Both the position numbers and the translations under genes were made by a program. From assembly GCF_001265075.1 (NCBI RefSeq), contig NZ_LFKO01000002.1, positions 360,719-424,718 on the forward strand: a stretch of DNA of 64,000 nt, in the 5' to 3' direction. The stretch's first letter is position 1; every line of letters starts with the position of its first letter. A model generated the notes under the pieces. That model ran no database searches. It had not been told where the DNA came from and saw only the letters and a list, made by a program, of their open reading frames with translations. Below, in pieces: positions 38,133-48,373 of the stretch. The DNA comes from Salinicoccus sp. YB14-2. Its GTDB lineage: Bacteria > Bacillota > Bacilli > Staphylococcales > Salinicoccaceae.

Positions 38133-38742
38133 CCAAACTTTCTCCTTTCAGCCAATTTCTGATCGGCGGGCGCTCTTTTTTGGGTTCGAGCGGCGTATGA
38201 TTCAGATTGTTTAATATTCGTTCCACATACTGCAGTGAAGTGATCTGATTCTTATATGCAAGATTGACGGATTCTTTAATCATATCGACCGAGTATCCGG
38301 AATCGTCCAGCCAGCTGTTCATTCTTTGAAACTCATTCGGGGACAGCGCTCTGCCGTATAAATTTTCAATGAATGAAAACAGTTCCTGAATTTGTGAGGC
38401 GTCTGCTTCAGGCTTTTTTTCAGGTGAAAGAAATTCCCCGAGTTTCTTATATGTAGGTGCAACGCTCAACAATTCAGAGTGCTGCTGCCCCTCGGTTTCA
38501 TTGTATATTTTTATAAATTCTTTAGTGAGCAGCTGCTGGATGATTATGTTGATTGACCTGGTGGTCAGCGTTGTTCCTTCAATCAATTTTGTGATATCAG
38601 GCAGCGGTTGTGAATCAGCATGGTGCTGCATGAGTTTAATTAATATGATCAGTTCACTTTCATCCAGGTCCAGTTCACTGTAATGGTCAAAGAGTATTTT
38701 ATTAACCGGCAACGTTATATTGCGTATATACTTATCAATCAC
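38125..38742 (-). CDS. dnaD: DNA replication initiation protein DnaD
   Basis: 205 residues. The N-terminal winged-helix domain and the C-terminal DDBH2 domain (LFSFIENLYGRALSPNEF to VNLAYKNQITSLQYVERIL) identify DnaD, which remodels DNA and recruits the helicase with DnaB/DnaI at oriC and in restart. GTG start at 38742, behind AAGG. Confidence 0.93.
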   Translation of the reverse strand: MIDKYIRNITLPVNKILFDHYSELDLDESELIILIKLMQHHADSQPLPDITKLIEGTTLTTRSINIIIQQLLTKEFIKIYNETEGQQHSELLSVAPTYKKLGEFLSPEKKPEADASQIQELFSFIENLYGRALSPNEFQRMNSWLDDSGYSVDMIKESVNLAYKNQITSLQYVERILNNLNHTPLEPKKERPPIRNWLKGESLDD

Positions 38743-38763
38743 AATTAAACCTTCTTTCTAATA

Positions 38764-38803
38764 AAGAACAGTGTGCACAAATGGATTGCTGCACACTGTT
38801 CTA
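38764..38803 (-). terminator. Hairpin between asnS and dnaD
   Basis: GAACAGTGTGC and GCACACTGTTC pair around a 14-nt loop, followed by TTTATT on the minus strand. It can end the aspB-asnS transcript, possibly leaky toward dnaD. Confidence 0.75.
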
Positions 38804-38818
38804 TGTTTACATGTCTTG

Positions 38819-40108
38819 CTAAGGATACAGACGGTTTAACAGTCTTGGGAACGGTGATGTTTCGCGGACGTGCTGAACGCCGGATAACCATGCAACTGTT
38901 CTTTCAAGACCCAGACCGAATCCTGAATGCGGCACACTGCCGTATTTTCTCAAGTCCAGATACCATTCATAAGCATCAGCATCGAGGCCGGATGCCTCGA
39001 TACGCTGTTTTAAAGTATCGTAGTCATGGATACGTTCACTGCCTCCGATGATTTCACCGTAACCTTCAGGTGCAATCAGGTCTGCACACAGAACGGTACG
39101 CGGATCTTCCGGATTTTCTTCCATATAGAATGACTTGATGGCTTTTGGATAGTTGACTATGAACACCGGTTTATCATAATGATTCGCAATTTCTGTTTCA
39201 TGAGGCGCCCCGAAATCATCGCCCCACTCGATATCATCGAAACCTTTTTCGTGAAGCAGGTCTATTGCTTCAGTATATGTGATTCTCGGAAACGGTGCTT
39301 TTATTTTTTCTAATACTGAAGTGTCTCTTCCCAATGCTTCAAGGTCTAGTTTACAGTGCTCGAGTACATTTTGAACGACATATTCGACATATTGCTCCTG
39401 AACTTCCAGGCTGTCATCATGTTCATAAAATGCCATCTCGGGCTCAATCATCCAGAACTCAATCAGATGACGGCGTGTTTTGGATTTCTCGGCCCTGAAA
39501 GTCGGTCCCATCGTAAATACTTTACCATGCGCCATCGCAGCAGCTTCAGCATACAACTGACCGCTCTGCGATAGAAATGCATCTTCATCGAAGTATTTCG
39601 TGTGGAACAGTTCTGTTGTTCCTTCAGGTGAACTGTTCGTCAAGATCGGAGAATCTATTTTCTTAAAGCCGTTGTCGAAGAAAAAGTCATGTGTGCTTTT
39701 GATAATCTGATTTCTGATATTCATCACGGCATGCTGTTTTCTTGAACGCAGCCAAAGATGGCGGTTATCAAGTAGAAATTCTGGTCCGTGTTCTTTAGGT
39801 GTTATCGGATAGCCTTCAGCCGCCTGGATGATTTCTATATTGCTTACTTCCATTTCATAACCGAATGATGAACGGTCATCACTTTTAATTGTTCCTGTAA
39901 CATACATTGAAGTTTCCTGGTTGAGTCCTTTTGCGACTGCAAACAAATCCTCATCATTTGCTTTTACAACGACGCCCTGCATAAATCCGGAACCGTCTCT
40001 AAGCTGTAAAAACTGAAGTTTTCCGCTGCCGCGCTTTTGGAGCAGCCAGCAGCCGATAGTGACTTCCTGCCCTTCATATTTCGGTGATTCTTTAATCGTA
40101 ATCTTCAT
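38819..40108 (-). CDS. asnS: Asparaginyl-tRNA synthetase
   Basis: 429 residues, class IIb. An OB-fold anticodon domain (first about 100 residues, with [14 protein letters not shown]) is followed by the catalytic core: motif 2 near [20 protein letters not shown] and motif 3 [13 protein letters not shown]. AsnS charges tRNA-Asn directly. AAGGAG lies before the ATG. It follows the aminotransferase gene by 11 bases, so aspartate supply and Asn-tRNA charging share a transcript. Confidence 0.96.
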   Translation of the reverse strand: MKITIKESPKYEGQEVTIGCWLLQKRGSGKLQFLQLRDGSGFMQGVVVKANDEDLFAVAKGLNQETSMYVTGTIKSDDRSSFGYEMEVSNIEIIQAAEGYPITPKEHGPEFLLDNRHLWLRSRKQHAVMNIRNQIIKSTHDFFFDNGFKKIDSPILTNSSPEGTTELFHTKYFDEDAFLSQSGQLYAEAAAMAHGKVFTMGPTFRAEKSKTRRHLIEFWMIEPEMAFYEHDDSLEVQEQYVEYVVQNVLEHCKLDLEALGRDTSVLEKIKAPFPRITYTEAIDLLHEKGFDDIEWGDDFGAPHETEIANHYDKPVFIVNYPKAIKSFYMEENPEDPRTVLCADLIAPEGYGEIIGGSERIHDYDTLKQRIEASGLDADAYEWYLDLRKYGSVPHSGFGLGLERTVAWLSGVQHVRETSPFPRLLNRLYP

Positions 40109-40119
40109 TATTAAACTCC

Positions 40120-41298
40120 TTATAATCTTTCTGCCACAAAATTTTTAATTCGTGTAATTGCTTCTGTCATTACTTCTTCACTTGTTGAATAGCTGATGCG
40201 TATATTATCTTCCAATCCGAATGCGGATCCAGGAACTACAGCAACATGCGCTTTTTCAAGCAGGTCTTTGACGAAATCGTCCACAGTATCATAACCCATC
40301 TTATTTGCACACTCTTTAAAATTAGGGAACAGATAGAATGCACCTTCCGGTTTGATACAAGTAGTGTACGGAATATCTTCGAGGAGACTGTAAGCATGGT
40401 CTCTTCTTTGTTTGAATATCTTATTGAATTCGGTCAAGAATGATAAATCCATTTCATAAGCTGCCACTGCTGCCCATTGCGACGGTGTCGCGGGATTGGA
40501 GGTCGATTGGCTTGCAAGACCTGTCAGTCCTTTGATAAGAGCTTTGTCACCACATGCATAACCAATTCTCCAGCCTGTCATTGCGTGTGACTTACTCACA
40601 CCGTTAATGACTACCGTACGTGCTTTCATATCTTCATTGATGGATGCAATCGAGTAATGCTCGGTGCCGTATACTAAAACTTCATAAATTTCATCGGCAA
40701 CAACAATCAAATCATTTTCTGCAACGACTTCGGCAATTGCTTCCAATTCTTCTTTGGAATAGACCATACCAGTCGGGTTGTTCGGTGAATTCAGCATAAG
40801 TATTTTCGTCTTATCTGTAATATTCTCTTTTAACAGTTCCGGAGTCAGTTTGAATGAAGTGGATTCATCCGTATAAACAAGCACCGGTGTACCTTCTGCA
40901 AGTTTAACCTGTTCGGTATAGCTGACCCAGTAAGGAGAAGGAATAATAACTTCATCTCCACTGTCGATCAAAGCCTGGAAAACATTATATAATACATGTT
41001 TTGCACCGGACGCAACAAATATTTCATCCAGACCATACTCCAGCTGATGATCTCTGATCATCTTTTTGGATATTGCTTCTTTCAGCTCAGGAATGCCCGC
41101 TGCAGCTGTATATTTGGTTGCACCATTTTTTACAGCTTCAAATGCCTTTTCCATAATTTCATCCGGTGTGTTGAAGTCGGGTTCACCTGCACCGAGACCA
41201 ATAACATCAACACCGCTCGCTTTCAGTTCTGCAGCTTTAGCAGTAATCGCCAATGTTTGACTCGGTGTTAAATTTTGAACGCGTTGAGAGAGTTGCAT
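40120..41298 (-). CDS. aspB: Pyridoxal phosphate-dependent aspartate aminotransferase
   Basis: 392 residues, class I fold type aminotransferase, subgroup of Asp[14 protein letters not shown] near residue 170, [11 protein letters not shown] near 205 and the PLP Lys in [16 protein letters not shown] near 237 are seen; the Arg for the substrate carboxylate is in [10 protein letters not shown]. It makes aspartate from oxaloacetate and glutamate. Precedes asnS, as in B. subtilis. Confidence 0.92.
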   Translation of the reverse strand: MQLSQRVQNLTPSQTLAITAKAAELKASGVDVIGLGAGEPDFNTPDEIMEKAFEAVKNGATKYTAAAGIPELKEAISKKMIRDHQLEYGLDEIFVASGAKHVLYNVFQALIDSGDEVIIPSPYWVSYTEQVKLAEGTPVLVYTDESTSFKLTPELLKENITDKTKILMLNSPNNPTGMVYSKEELEAIAEVVAENDLIVVADEIYEVLVYGTEHYSIASINEDMKARTVVINGVSKSHAMTGWRIGYACGDKALIKGLTGLASQSTSNPATPSQWAAVAAYEMDLSFLTEFNKIFKQRRDHAYSLLEDIPYTTCIKPEGAFYLFPNFKECANKMGYDTVDDFVKDLLEKAHVAVVPGSAFGLEDNIRISYSTSEEVMTEAITRIKNFVAERL

Positions 41299-41342
41299 AT
41301 TTCTGCTCCTTTTAATTATGTTATTTTATTTGGATATATTAA

Positions 41343-43859
41343 TTATAAATGACTCAAGTATTGTTTGAAAGTATTGCGTGAACCTTTGACTATATTTTCT
41401 TCGGGAAAATACTTTAAAAATGCATTTCTGTACGGTTTTGACAAAATCCTGTTATCAAGCAGCAGCACAAGGCCATTATCTTTTTTATTCCTTTTGACAC
41501 GTCCGATCATCTGCCTGAACTGGAATACCGCCTGCGGCAGATCATCACTGTAAAAGTGCTTGAAATCATTATATTTAGGAATGGGGAAAGGCAGTTTTGA
41601 CAGCATGATGCATTTATCATCCGTTCCCTCAATATTGATTCCCTCACTGAAGCTTGATGTGGCAAGCAGCAAAACATTTTCCAATTGATTGTACTGAAGC
41701 AGCAGTTTATCGTGTGAGGCTGAACGATTCTGTCTTAATACTACAAAATCATTGAACAGTTCAACTTCCTTTGCAACTTCGTATACTTTATTAAGCAGTT
41801 CATAGTTTGAAAAAAGGACGAGCAGTTTACTGTTGGTCTCGGTGAGGTACATGGATATATAGTCTAGCAATGCATATAAATATTCATCATCATTCTGGTC
41901 ATAAGCCGGTATGTCGTCCGGGATAAACAGTTTAGTGTTATTGAAAAGTGTTTCATCCTTGATGATCTTTGTGTTAAACGGTGTGCTGCCGAATACATAG
42001 TCCAGATGTTTAAACGCACCCTTCACTTCCAAAGTACCTGACATCATGACCAGTGAATTTATATGATGGCTGTCATGCAGCAGCTGAAACTTCGGATGGG
42101 TCACAAAAAATTTGACCCGCTGTATATTCTTATCATTTACAATACTGTAATTTCCATTTTCAACCGTCTTGTTCAAGTCGTCCAGTGTGGTCTGAAAATA
42201 ATGTATATGGTTATATAAAGCTTGATACTGGTTCGTACCCCGGATGGTACCTAAAAAGATAGAACAGAACTCTTTTGATCGATTGATGATACTCTGGACA
42301 CTTTTAATATTATTCGCCTGTATTGCATCAAAAAGCATATCCACATTCTGGTTAAGCTTTTCCATTAATTCCTCGAGTAAATATGCAGACTTGAAATCAT
42401 TGTTTTCAATATAAGAACTCAGAAGCCTGTTCTGCCTCGGTGTCCCCACCTGCCCGACAAAAAATTTCATACTTTGATAATTATACTCAGTTTGTGTCCG
42501 TTGATTTAATGAGTTGTTCAATTGATGTGCTTCATCAATGACCAGATACTTAGAATTGGTCAGCAGTTCCAGACAGTCCTGTATGAAATAGTGGTTGGTA
42601 AAAACGACAGGCGCATTATCCGCCTTTTCAAAAGCACGGTCAAAATAATAATGGTTATGGGTATTTCCAGTCTGTATCAGCATAGTTTTATAATATGCTT
42701 CTTCAGGACCCTTGAGGCCGATTTCAGACAAGTCTCCCGTTTCTGTTTCAAGCAGCCATGTCAACAGTCTCATTTTCAAAAGCACAACTTCAGGGTTGTT
42801 ATCTTCAGTTTCCAGCAACGAACTGACGGCGTTCAAATCCAAATAATTTTCACGGCCCTTTAAGTTCACATAGTCAATGTTCAAATCGATAGCTTCCGTC
42901 AGCAGACGCAGTTCGTTATTGACCATCTGGTTCTGAAGGATTTTCCTGGAGGTGGACACAAGTATTTGCTCATCATACAGAGAATAGAAACTGATCGCTG
43001 CAATTAAAAGCGCACTTGTCTTTCCAACACCGGTATATGCTTCTATTGCCAGATGTTCCCCGTTTTCAAAATGGCTGAATATTTCATTGGCCAGTTTAAG
43101 CTGATCTTCTCTATATTCGGTTTTTCTGTAATTCACATATTTATCATAGAGTTCACGGACAGTGACTTCCGGTATTTTGTAATTGAAAAAACCGGTATTT
43201 CTAATATAGAAGTCATTGTACAATTTTAAGTCCTGTCCAGGCTTCTCCAGGTCCATTTCTGAAAGCAGACTGAATATCAGATCTGCAAGGCTGAATCTCA
43301 GGTGTTTGGACAGGTGATACAGCTGCTTTAATGTTTCACTGTTCGTCTTCTCCATCTTATCCAGTAAATATAAAAATAGTTCTGCGGTAGCATAAGCATC
43401 TTCATCCGCTCTGTGGGCATTTGATAAATTTATACCTATTGTGGCAGTGATTTCAGCTAATTGAAAACTGTTTTCCGCCGGTAAAAATATTTTTGACAGT
43501 TCGACTGTGTCAATCGACAGATTTGGTGAATAGTTAAAATGACATTTGCTGAAATGGTTCTGCAGAAATGCCAGGTCAAAATCGACATTATGTGCAACGA
43601 AAACATAATCATACAGTTTTTCATAAAGTTCTGCTGCGATATCTTTGAAAGCAGGCGCGCCCTTCAGCATGGATTCATCGATACTTGTCAATTCTTGAAT
43701 AAAAACCGAAAGATCGGTATTGTCACTTAAAAAAGTCGAATACTGATCAACGATTTTTCTATTATTTATAAATACGATACTCAGTTGAATGATACTGTCT
43801 TTATTTTTGTTATTACCTGTTGTTTCTAAATCCACAACAGCAAACTTCTGATTAATCAT
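41343..43859 (-). CDS. dinG: DinG-family helicase/exonuclease
   Basis: 838 residues. An N-terminal DEDDh 3'-5' exonuclease domain (FAVVDLETTG, AHNVDFDLAFL, AHRADEDAYATAELF; first about 170 residues) is fused to an XPD-like helicase with Walker A EAYTGVGKTSALL (near 275) and the DEAH box YLVIDEAHQLN. This exonuclease fusion is usual in Firmicutes, where it lacks the iron-sulfur cluster of E. coli DinG. Follows birA by 16 bases. Confidence 0.94.
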   Translation of the reverse strand: MINQKFAVVDLETTGNNKNKDSIIQLSIVFINNRKIVDQYSTFLSDNTDLSVFIQELTSIDESMLKGAPAFKDIAAELYEKLYDYVFVAHNVDFDLAFLQNHFSKCHFNYSPNLSIDTVELSKIFLPAENSFQLAEITATIGINLSNAHRADEDAYATAELFLYLLDKMEKTNSETLKQLYHLSKHLRFSLADLIFSLLSEMDLEKPGQDLKLYNDFYIRNTGFFNYKIPEVTVRELYDKYVNYRKTEYREDQLKLANEIFSHFENGEHLAIEAYTGVGKTSALLIAAISFYSLYDEQILVSTSRKILQNQMVNNELRLLTEAIDLNIDYVNLKGRENYLDLNAVSSLLETEDNNPEVVLLKMRLLTWLLETETGDLSEIGLKGPEEAYYKTMLIQTGNTHNHYYFDRAFEKADNAPVVFTNHYFIQDCLELLTNSKYLVIDEAHQLNNSLNQRTQTEYNYQSMKFFVGQVGTPRQNRLLSSYIENNDFKSAYLLEELMEKLNQNVDMLFDAIQANNIKSVQSIINRSKEFCSIFLGTIRGTNQYQALYNHIHYFQTTLDDLNKTVENGNYSIVNDKNIQRVKFFVTHPKFQLLHDSHHINSLVMMSGTLEVKGAFKHLDYVFGSTPFNTKIIKDETLFNNTKLFIPDDIPAYDQNDDEYLYALLDYISMYLTETNSKLLVLFSNYELLNKVYEVAKEVELFNDFVVLRQNRSASHDKLLLQYNQLENVLLLATSSFSEGINIEGTDDKCIMLSKLPFPIPKYNDFKHFYSDDLPQAVFQFRQMIGRVKRNKKDNGLVLLLDNRILSKPYRNAFLKYFPEENIVKGSRNTFKQYLSHL

Positions 43860-43875
43860 TAAATATCACCAATTT

Positions 43876-44844
43876 TTAAAATTCGATATCAGCACTTATG
43901 ATTTTATGTATCTCTCCCGATTCATCTGCGACGATTAAAAAACCATCATCTGTAATATCAACAGGTTTACCGATGAACGTATGGTTCACTTCAGAAATTC
44001 TCATCTGATGACCGAAAATGATGGACTTGGAGATCCAATCATCTTTAACAGCCGAGAATGGGGCAGATAAAAACAAATCATAATAGTGCTCAATTTCTTG
44101 GACCAAATGTTTCAAAAACAATTCGATATCAATACCCATTCTATCATTTTTAAGCAATTCGCTCTCGATGGAAGTGGCATTTTCCAATTCTTTTACTACA
44201 TCTGTTTCATAAAGATTGATGCCAATGCCGCATATAATCGTCTGGATCATACTGTTTTCACTGAGAACTTCAGTTAGAAATCCACACACTTTTTTATTGT
44301 CTATATATATATCATTCGGCCATTTGATGCCTGCTGCCAAATTGAATGATTTTTCTATGGCCTGCGCAATGGCAAGAGAAATGAACAAATTGAATTTGAT
44401 GATTTCATTGAGGTTGATATGGGGCTTCAACACTGCAGACATATATAAACCTGAACTTTTCGGTGACATCCACTCTCTGTTGAACCGCCCCCTGCCCTCA
44501 GTCTGCTCATTTGATACGACAATGAATGGCTGATGCTTTTCAGTGATATTTTGAAACGCGACTTTTTGTGTCGAACCGACAGATTCATGGTAAATGATAT
44601 CTGTAAACAAATCTGAATCTGAAATCATGGAAGACAGCAATGTTTCATTCAGTCTATCAGACGTTTGGGTCAGCATATAACCTTTATTCGTCACAGATTC
44701 CACGTTATAACCGTCCCTCTTTAAATTTTGAATGGCTTTCCAAACAGCCGTTCTTGAAACATCCAGTTGGTCGGCTATCTTTTGTCCGGATAAAAATTGT
44801 TCTTTATTCAATAACTTTAATACTCTCTGGTCCAATTTCAACAT
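43876..44844 (-). CDS. birA: Biotin-protein ligase/biotin operon repressor BirA
   Basis: 322 residues. An N-terminal helix-turn-helix (SGQKIADQLDVSRTAVWKAI), a central ligase with TEGRGRFNREWMSPKSSGLYMS and KWPNDIYIDNKKVCG, and a small C-terminal domain. It biotinylates carboxylases and represses biotin genes. Its 5' end overlaps the cca 3' end by 41 bases. Confidence 0.95.
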   Translation of the reverse strand: MLKLDQRVLKLLNKEQFLSGQKIADQLDVSRTAVWKAIQNLKRDGYNVESVTNKGYMLTQTSDRLNETLLSSMISDSDLFTDIIYHESVGSTQKVAFQNITEKHQPFIVVSNEQTEGRGRFNREWMSPKSSGLYMSAVLKPHINLNEIIKFNLFISLAIAQAIEKSFNLAAGIKWPNDIYIDNKKVCGFLTEVLSENSMIQTIICGIGINLYETDVVKELENATSIESELLKNDRMGIDIELFLKHLVQEIEHYYDLFLSAPFSAVKDDWISKSIIFGHQMRISEVNHTFIGKPVDITDDGFLIVADESGEIHKIISADIEF

Positions 44845-46009
44845 GTCTTTTCACCCAATTGATAATATCGTCATGATTATTATTTACCCTTTCAAATAGT
44901 ACTTCATTTTCTATTATATTCAAGCATTCCTTTATCCACGGGCCGCTTTTCATATTATACAGCGCGATTAAGTGTCTGCCATTGATCTCGAGGTCTTTTT
45001 TACTTCTGATTGTAAGCGAAGGTTGTAAACTGAGCGCATCATTCAAAGCGGTCATATTTAGATTTAATTCATTGCCACGTCCCAGTTTGATGAACTTGAT
45101 AAGCACGTCTTCGTGATAATGATAAGCAATTTTTCTTGGTGACTCCCCGTCAGTGACAGCCTTAAACAATGACCGGCTGTTTTTCACAAAATCTTTTTCT
45201 GCATTGGAAATTTTTAAATCATTGATGCTTTTGATCAAGGAGACATCCTTGACGGATTGGATGATGAGTTCATCTAAAAAGTCACCGGCAACAGACTGCA
45301 GGTAGTCATCAGGATTGACATATTTTAAAAATGGGATGTATTTTATCAGGTGGGTTTGAACGAGCTTTTGTTTAGCTTGTTTCAAGCCGGTACCGGAATA
45401 TGTCTTTTTAAGTTCGGAAACGATGCGTTCGACAGAAACATTCTCTACAGTATGTGCGTTTTGTATCATTGAGTATTCGGTGGATGGTTCAATTGAGAAT
45501 TTCATGACCGACATGAAACGGATGGCCCTGATGATTCTGAGTGGGTCTTCTTCGAACCGGTCATCGGGTTCCCCTACAGTAATGATGACCTTTTTTTCGA
45601 TGGCATCCCTTCCGGAAAAGGGATCATGATATGTCATATCTTTTGACATCGCCATGGCATTCATAGTGAAATCCCTGCGTTCTAAATCCTCATTCAGCCG
45701 GCTGCTGAAAAGAACGGGATCTTGCCGGATATTACCGGCATCCGTCCCGCCAGCTCTGTATGTAGTTATTTCGAAAGGTATGTTTTCAGCCATAACGATG
45801 ATAGTACCATGTTCGACCCCGACATCGATTGTTTTCTGGAAAATATTTTTAATTTCATCCGGCTTCGCATCAGTAGCGATATCTACATCGTGTACCGGTT
45901 TCTTCATGTAGAAATCCCTCACACAGCCGCCGACAAAATATGCTTCAAATCCATTATTGTTCAATTTTTTTATTATTGTTTCACCGATTTTGAATAATTC
46001 CATCATCAT
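44804..46009 (-). CDS. cca: CCA-adding tRNA nucleotidyltransferase
   Basis: 401 residues, class II nucleotidyltransferase that builds or repairs the tRNA 3' CCA. The head domain has VGGCVRDFYMKK and the metal-binding DVDIATDAKP, then RRDFTMNAMAM and EEDPLRIIRAIRF; the rest is helical. Three ATG codons in a row follow GAGG; the first overlaps the bshA stop, the second has the best spacing. Confidence 0.95.
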   Translation of the reverse strand: MMMELFKIGETIIKKLNNNGFEAYFVGGCVRDFYMKKPVHDVDIATDAKPDEIKNIFQKTIDVGVEHGTIIVMAENIPFEITTYRAGGTDAGNIRQDPVLFSSRLNEDLERRDFTMNAMAMSKDMTYHDPFSGRDAIEKKVIITVGEPDDRFEEDPLRIIRAIRFMSVMKFSIEPSTEYSMIQNAHTVENVSVERIVSELKKTYSGTGLKQAKQKLVQTHLIKYIPFLKYVNPDDYLQSVAGDFLDELIIQSVKDVSLIKSINDLKISNAEKDFVKNSRSLFKAVTDGESPRKIAYHYHEDVLIKFIKLGRGNELNLNMTALNDALSLQPSLTIRSKKDLEINGRHLIALYNMKSGPWIKECLNIIENEVLFERVNNNHDDIINWVKRHVEIGPESIKVIE

Positions 46010-47142
46010 TAATCCTCTTTTAATGAATAGTACAAGTCTTCATATTGATTGATTATATTTTCACTCTTGAATCTGGATTCAATATCACTGAGCATTCTCT
46101 GCTGCATTCTTTTGTACTTTTCATCATCACTTAATAATTCTACAATGTATTGTGCAGCTTTTTTAAAGTCTCCGACCTCTGTAATAAAACCTGTTTCTTC
46201 ATGCTGGATGACCTCCCTGATTCCACCTGCAGTAGAACCGATTGGTACAGCTCCGCAGTTCATAGCTTCAAGTAGAGCAAGGCCGAAGCTTTCCTGCTCG
46301 CTTAACAGCATAAAACAATCAGACATTTGATAAAAACGCACTACATCGGACTGCTGTCCGGCAAAGATAACTTTATCAGTTAATTCGAGGTCAATAACGA
46401 GCTGTCTCATACGGTTCATTTCCGGTCCGTCTCCGACCAGTACCAGAACACAGTCGATTTGTGAAACGGCAATATTAAATGATCTGATAATATCTTCAAT
46501 TCTTTTTATCGCCCTGAAATTTGAAGTGTGCATGATCACTTTCGTCTCTTTATCAATGCCATAGCGTTTTTTCAGCTCTAAAGTTGTATTGTGTCTATCA
46601 ACCATATTGAATTTATTCTCATCAATGAAGTTGTAGACTGTTGTGATTTCTTTATCAGGTTTAATTAAATGATAAGTATCATCCCTCAGGCTGTTTGATA
46701 CTGAAGTGGTTATATCTGATGATTCAATTCCAAACTTAATGGCACTTGTCAAAGTCATATCATGACCAAGCACTGTTATATCTGTACCATGAAGCGTCGT
46801 AATGATTTTTACATCACTGTTTGACATCTGTTTTGCCAATATGCCGCATACTGCGTGAGGCACAGCATAATGCATATGGATGATATCTAAATTATAATAT
46901 TTAATCACTTCAGCAATTTTACTGGAAATTGTAATATCATAAGGCGGATACTGGAAGACGCTGTAACTGTTCACGTCTGTTTGATGGACATATATATTAG
47001 GATGATCTATGGTCAGCCTGAACGGTACTTTTGAAGTGATGAAGTGTACTTCATGTCCTTTCTTCGCCATTTGAATACCGAGTTCCGTTGCTATAATACC
47101 ACTGCCTCCGACACCCGGGTAACATGTAATTCCTATTTTCAT
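46009..47142 (-). CDS. bshA: Bacillithiol synthesis glycosyltransferase BshA
   Basis: 377 residues, GT4 family. It joins UDP-GlcNAc to L-malate, the first step of bacillithiol synthesis. Features: ITCYPGVGGSGIIATELG at the start, TTLHGTDITVLGHD near 117, the C-terminal nucleotide site with LVGDGPEM and LSEQESFGLALLEAMNCG. It follows mgsA and precedes cca; the deacetylase bshB1, which sits here in B. subtilis, is absent. Confidence 0.95.
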   Translation of the reverse strand: MKIGITCYPGVGGSGIIATELGIQMAKKGHEVHFITSKVPFRLTIDHPNIYVHQTDVNSYSVFQYPPYDITISSKIAEVIKYYNLDIIHMHYAVPHAVCGILAKQMSNSDVKIITTLHGTDITVLGHDMTLTSAIKFGIESSDITTSVSNSLRDDTYHLIKPDKEITTVYNFIDENKFNMVDRHNTTLELKKRYGIDKETKVIMHTSNFRAIKRIEDIIRSFNIAVSQIDCVLVLVGDGPEMNRMRQLVIDLELTDKVIFAGQQSDVVRFYQMSDCFMLLSEQESFGLALLEAMNCGAVPIGSTAGGIREVIQHEETGFITEVGDFKKAAQYIVELLSDDEKYKRMQQRMLSDIESRFKSENIINQYEDLYYSLKED

Positions 47143-47146
47143 ATTA

Positions 47147-47524
47147 TCACTCTCGATCTATGTGGTTGATGTAATGAATAATTGCACTGGCGGTCCCTTC
47201 ATTTGTGGCAAGCGGGACATCATAGACATCTGACAGTCTTAAAAGTGCAGAAACATCCGGTTCATGGGGTTGTGCTGTAAGTGGGTCCCTGAAGAATATA
47301 ATGACATCAATGCTGCCGTTTGCAACCATTGAACCAATTTCCTGATCTCCGCCAAGCGGTCCTGATTTGAAACGATGGACATCCAGACCGGTTTCTTCCA
47401 TCAATCTTTTGCCGGTGGTCCCTGTAGCAAACAGATCATGCAGTTTAAAAGTATCCAGAAATTCTTCAACAAAAGTTATTAATGCTTCTTTTTTCTTATC
47501 ATGTGCAATCAAAGCAATTTTCAT
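47147..47524 (-). CDS. mgsA: Methylglyoxal synthase
   Basis: 125 residues; converts dihydroxyacetone phosphate to methylglyoxal and phosphate. Substrate motifs: [21 protein letters not shown] (catalytic Asp nearby) and [15 protein letters not shown]. Next to bshA, whose thiol product detoxifies methylglyoxal, a sensible pairing. GGGGGA precedes the ATG. Confidence 0.95.
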   Translation of the reverse strand: MKIALIAHDKKKEALITFVEEFLDTFKLHDLFATGTTGKRLMEETGLDVHRFKSGPLGGDQEIGSMVANGSIDVIIFFRDPLTAQPHEPDVSALLRLSDVYDVPLATNEGTASAIIHYINHIDRE

Positions 47525-47592
47525 AATGATCCCCCAATAGTTATTATATAACTATTATAGATAAAATGTTTTATTATGTGAAATATTCGAAA

Positions 47593-47628
47593 TAAAAAAC
47601 ACAGCCTGAAAATTCAAGCTGTGTTAAT
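47593..47628 (-). terminator. Terminator of the YugP-type peptidase gene
   Basis: In the minus-strand RNA AACACAGCTTGAA pairs with TTCAGGCTGTGTT (one G-U), followed by TTTTATT. It lies directly after the gene at 47635-48324. Confidence 0.85.
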
Positions 47629-47634
47629 GAATGA

Positions 47635-48324
47635 TTAGCTCTGGCTTCTTGCAATTAAAATGAATCTGACAAGTTCTGCCACTGCGACTGCTGTTGCAGC
47701 TACATAAGTCATCGCTGCTGCATTCAGAACTTTCTTGGCATGTCTGTACTCTTTTTCATTCACTATATTCAGTGACTCTATCTGCTTCATCGCCCGGCTG
47801 GAAGCATCAAACTCAACCGGCAGCGTCACAAGTTGGAACAGTACGGCGAATGCCATCAGACCAATACCCGCCCATAGCAGATAACCTCCGAATTCAGTAT
47901 TCATTCCTATCGTAAGCAACATACCCGCTATGATTAAGAAGTATGAAAAGTTACTGCCTAACTGTGCAAGAGGGAACAATGCTGATCTGAAACTTAAAAA
48001 CTTGTAGCCGGTTGCATGCTGTATCGCATGGCCGACTTCGTGTGCGGCTACTGCAGTGCCTGCGACACTCGGTTTATCGAAGTTGTGTGGAGAAAGGCGT
48101 ATCACCTTGTTTTTTGGATCATAATGGTCACTTAGAAAACCTTGTCCTCTTTCCACTGCAACATCGTAAATACCATTTTCATGTAAAATCTCCTCTGCTA
48201 CTTCTCTACCTGTCAAACCACTCGTGGAACGTACTTTTGAGTACTTGTTAAAAGTGGATTTAACATTCATTTGAGCAAGCATTGGAACAATCATCAATAC
48301 TACAAAATAAATGATGATACCCAT
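47635..48324 (-). CDS. Zinc-dependent membrane metallopeptidase (YugP family)
   Basis: 229 residues. One membrane segment at the N terminus, then AAHEVGHAIQHA (HExxH zinc site near residue 92), then three more hydrophobic segments, with LPVEFDASSRAM as a further conserved part. Role in vivo is unknown. GGAGGGA precedes the ATG. Confidence 0.9.
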   Translation of the reverse strand: MGIIIYFVVLMIVPMLAQMNVKSTFNKYSKVRSTSGLTGREVAEEILHENGIYDVAVERGQGFLSDHYDPKNKVIRLSPHNFDKPSVAGTAVAAHEVGHAIQHATGYKFLSFRSALFPLAQLGSNFSYFLIIAGMLLTIGMNTEFGGYLLWAGIGLMAFAVLFQLVTLPVEFDASSRAMKQIESLNIVNEKEYRHAKKVLNAAAMTYVAATAVAVAELVRFILIARSQS

Positions 48325-48373
48325 TAAACCAATTCCCTCCTATATTATCTCTTCTTATATTTTACTTTAATTT

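Noticed and set aside
38764-38803. T-box or other riboswitch for asnS
   Set aside because: The hairpin is downstream of asnS; only 11 bases separate aspB and asnS, and no T-box sequence is present.
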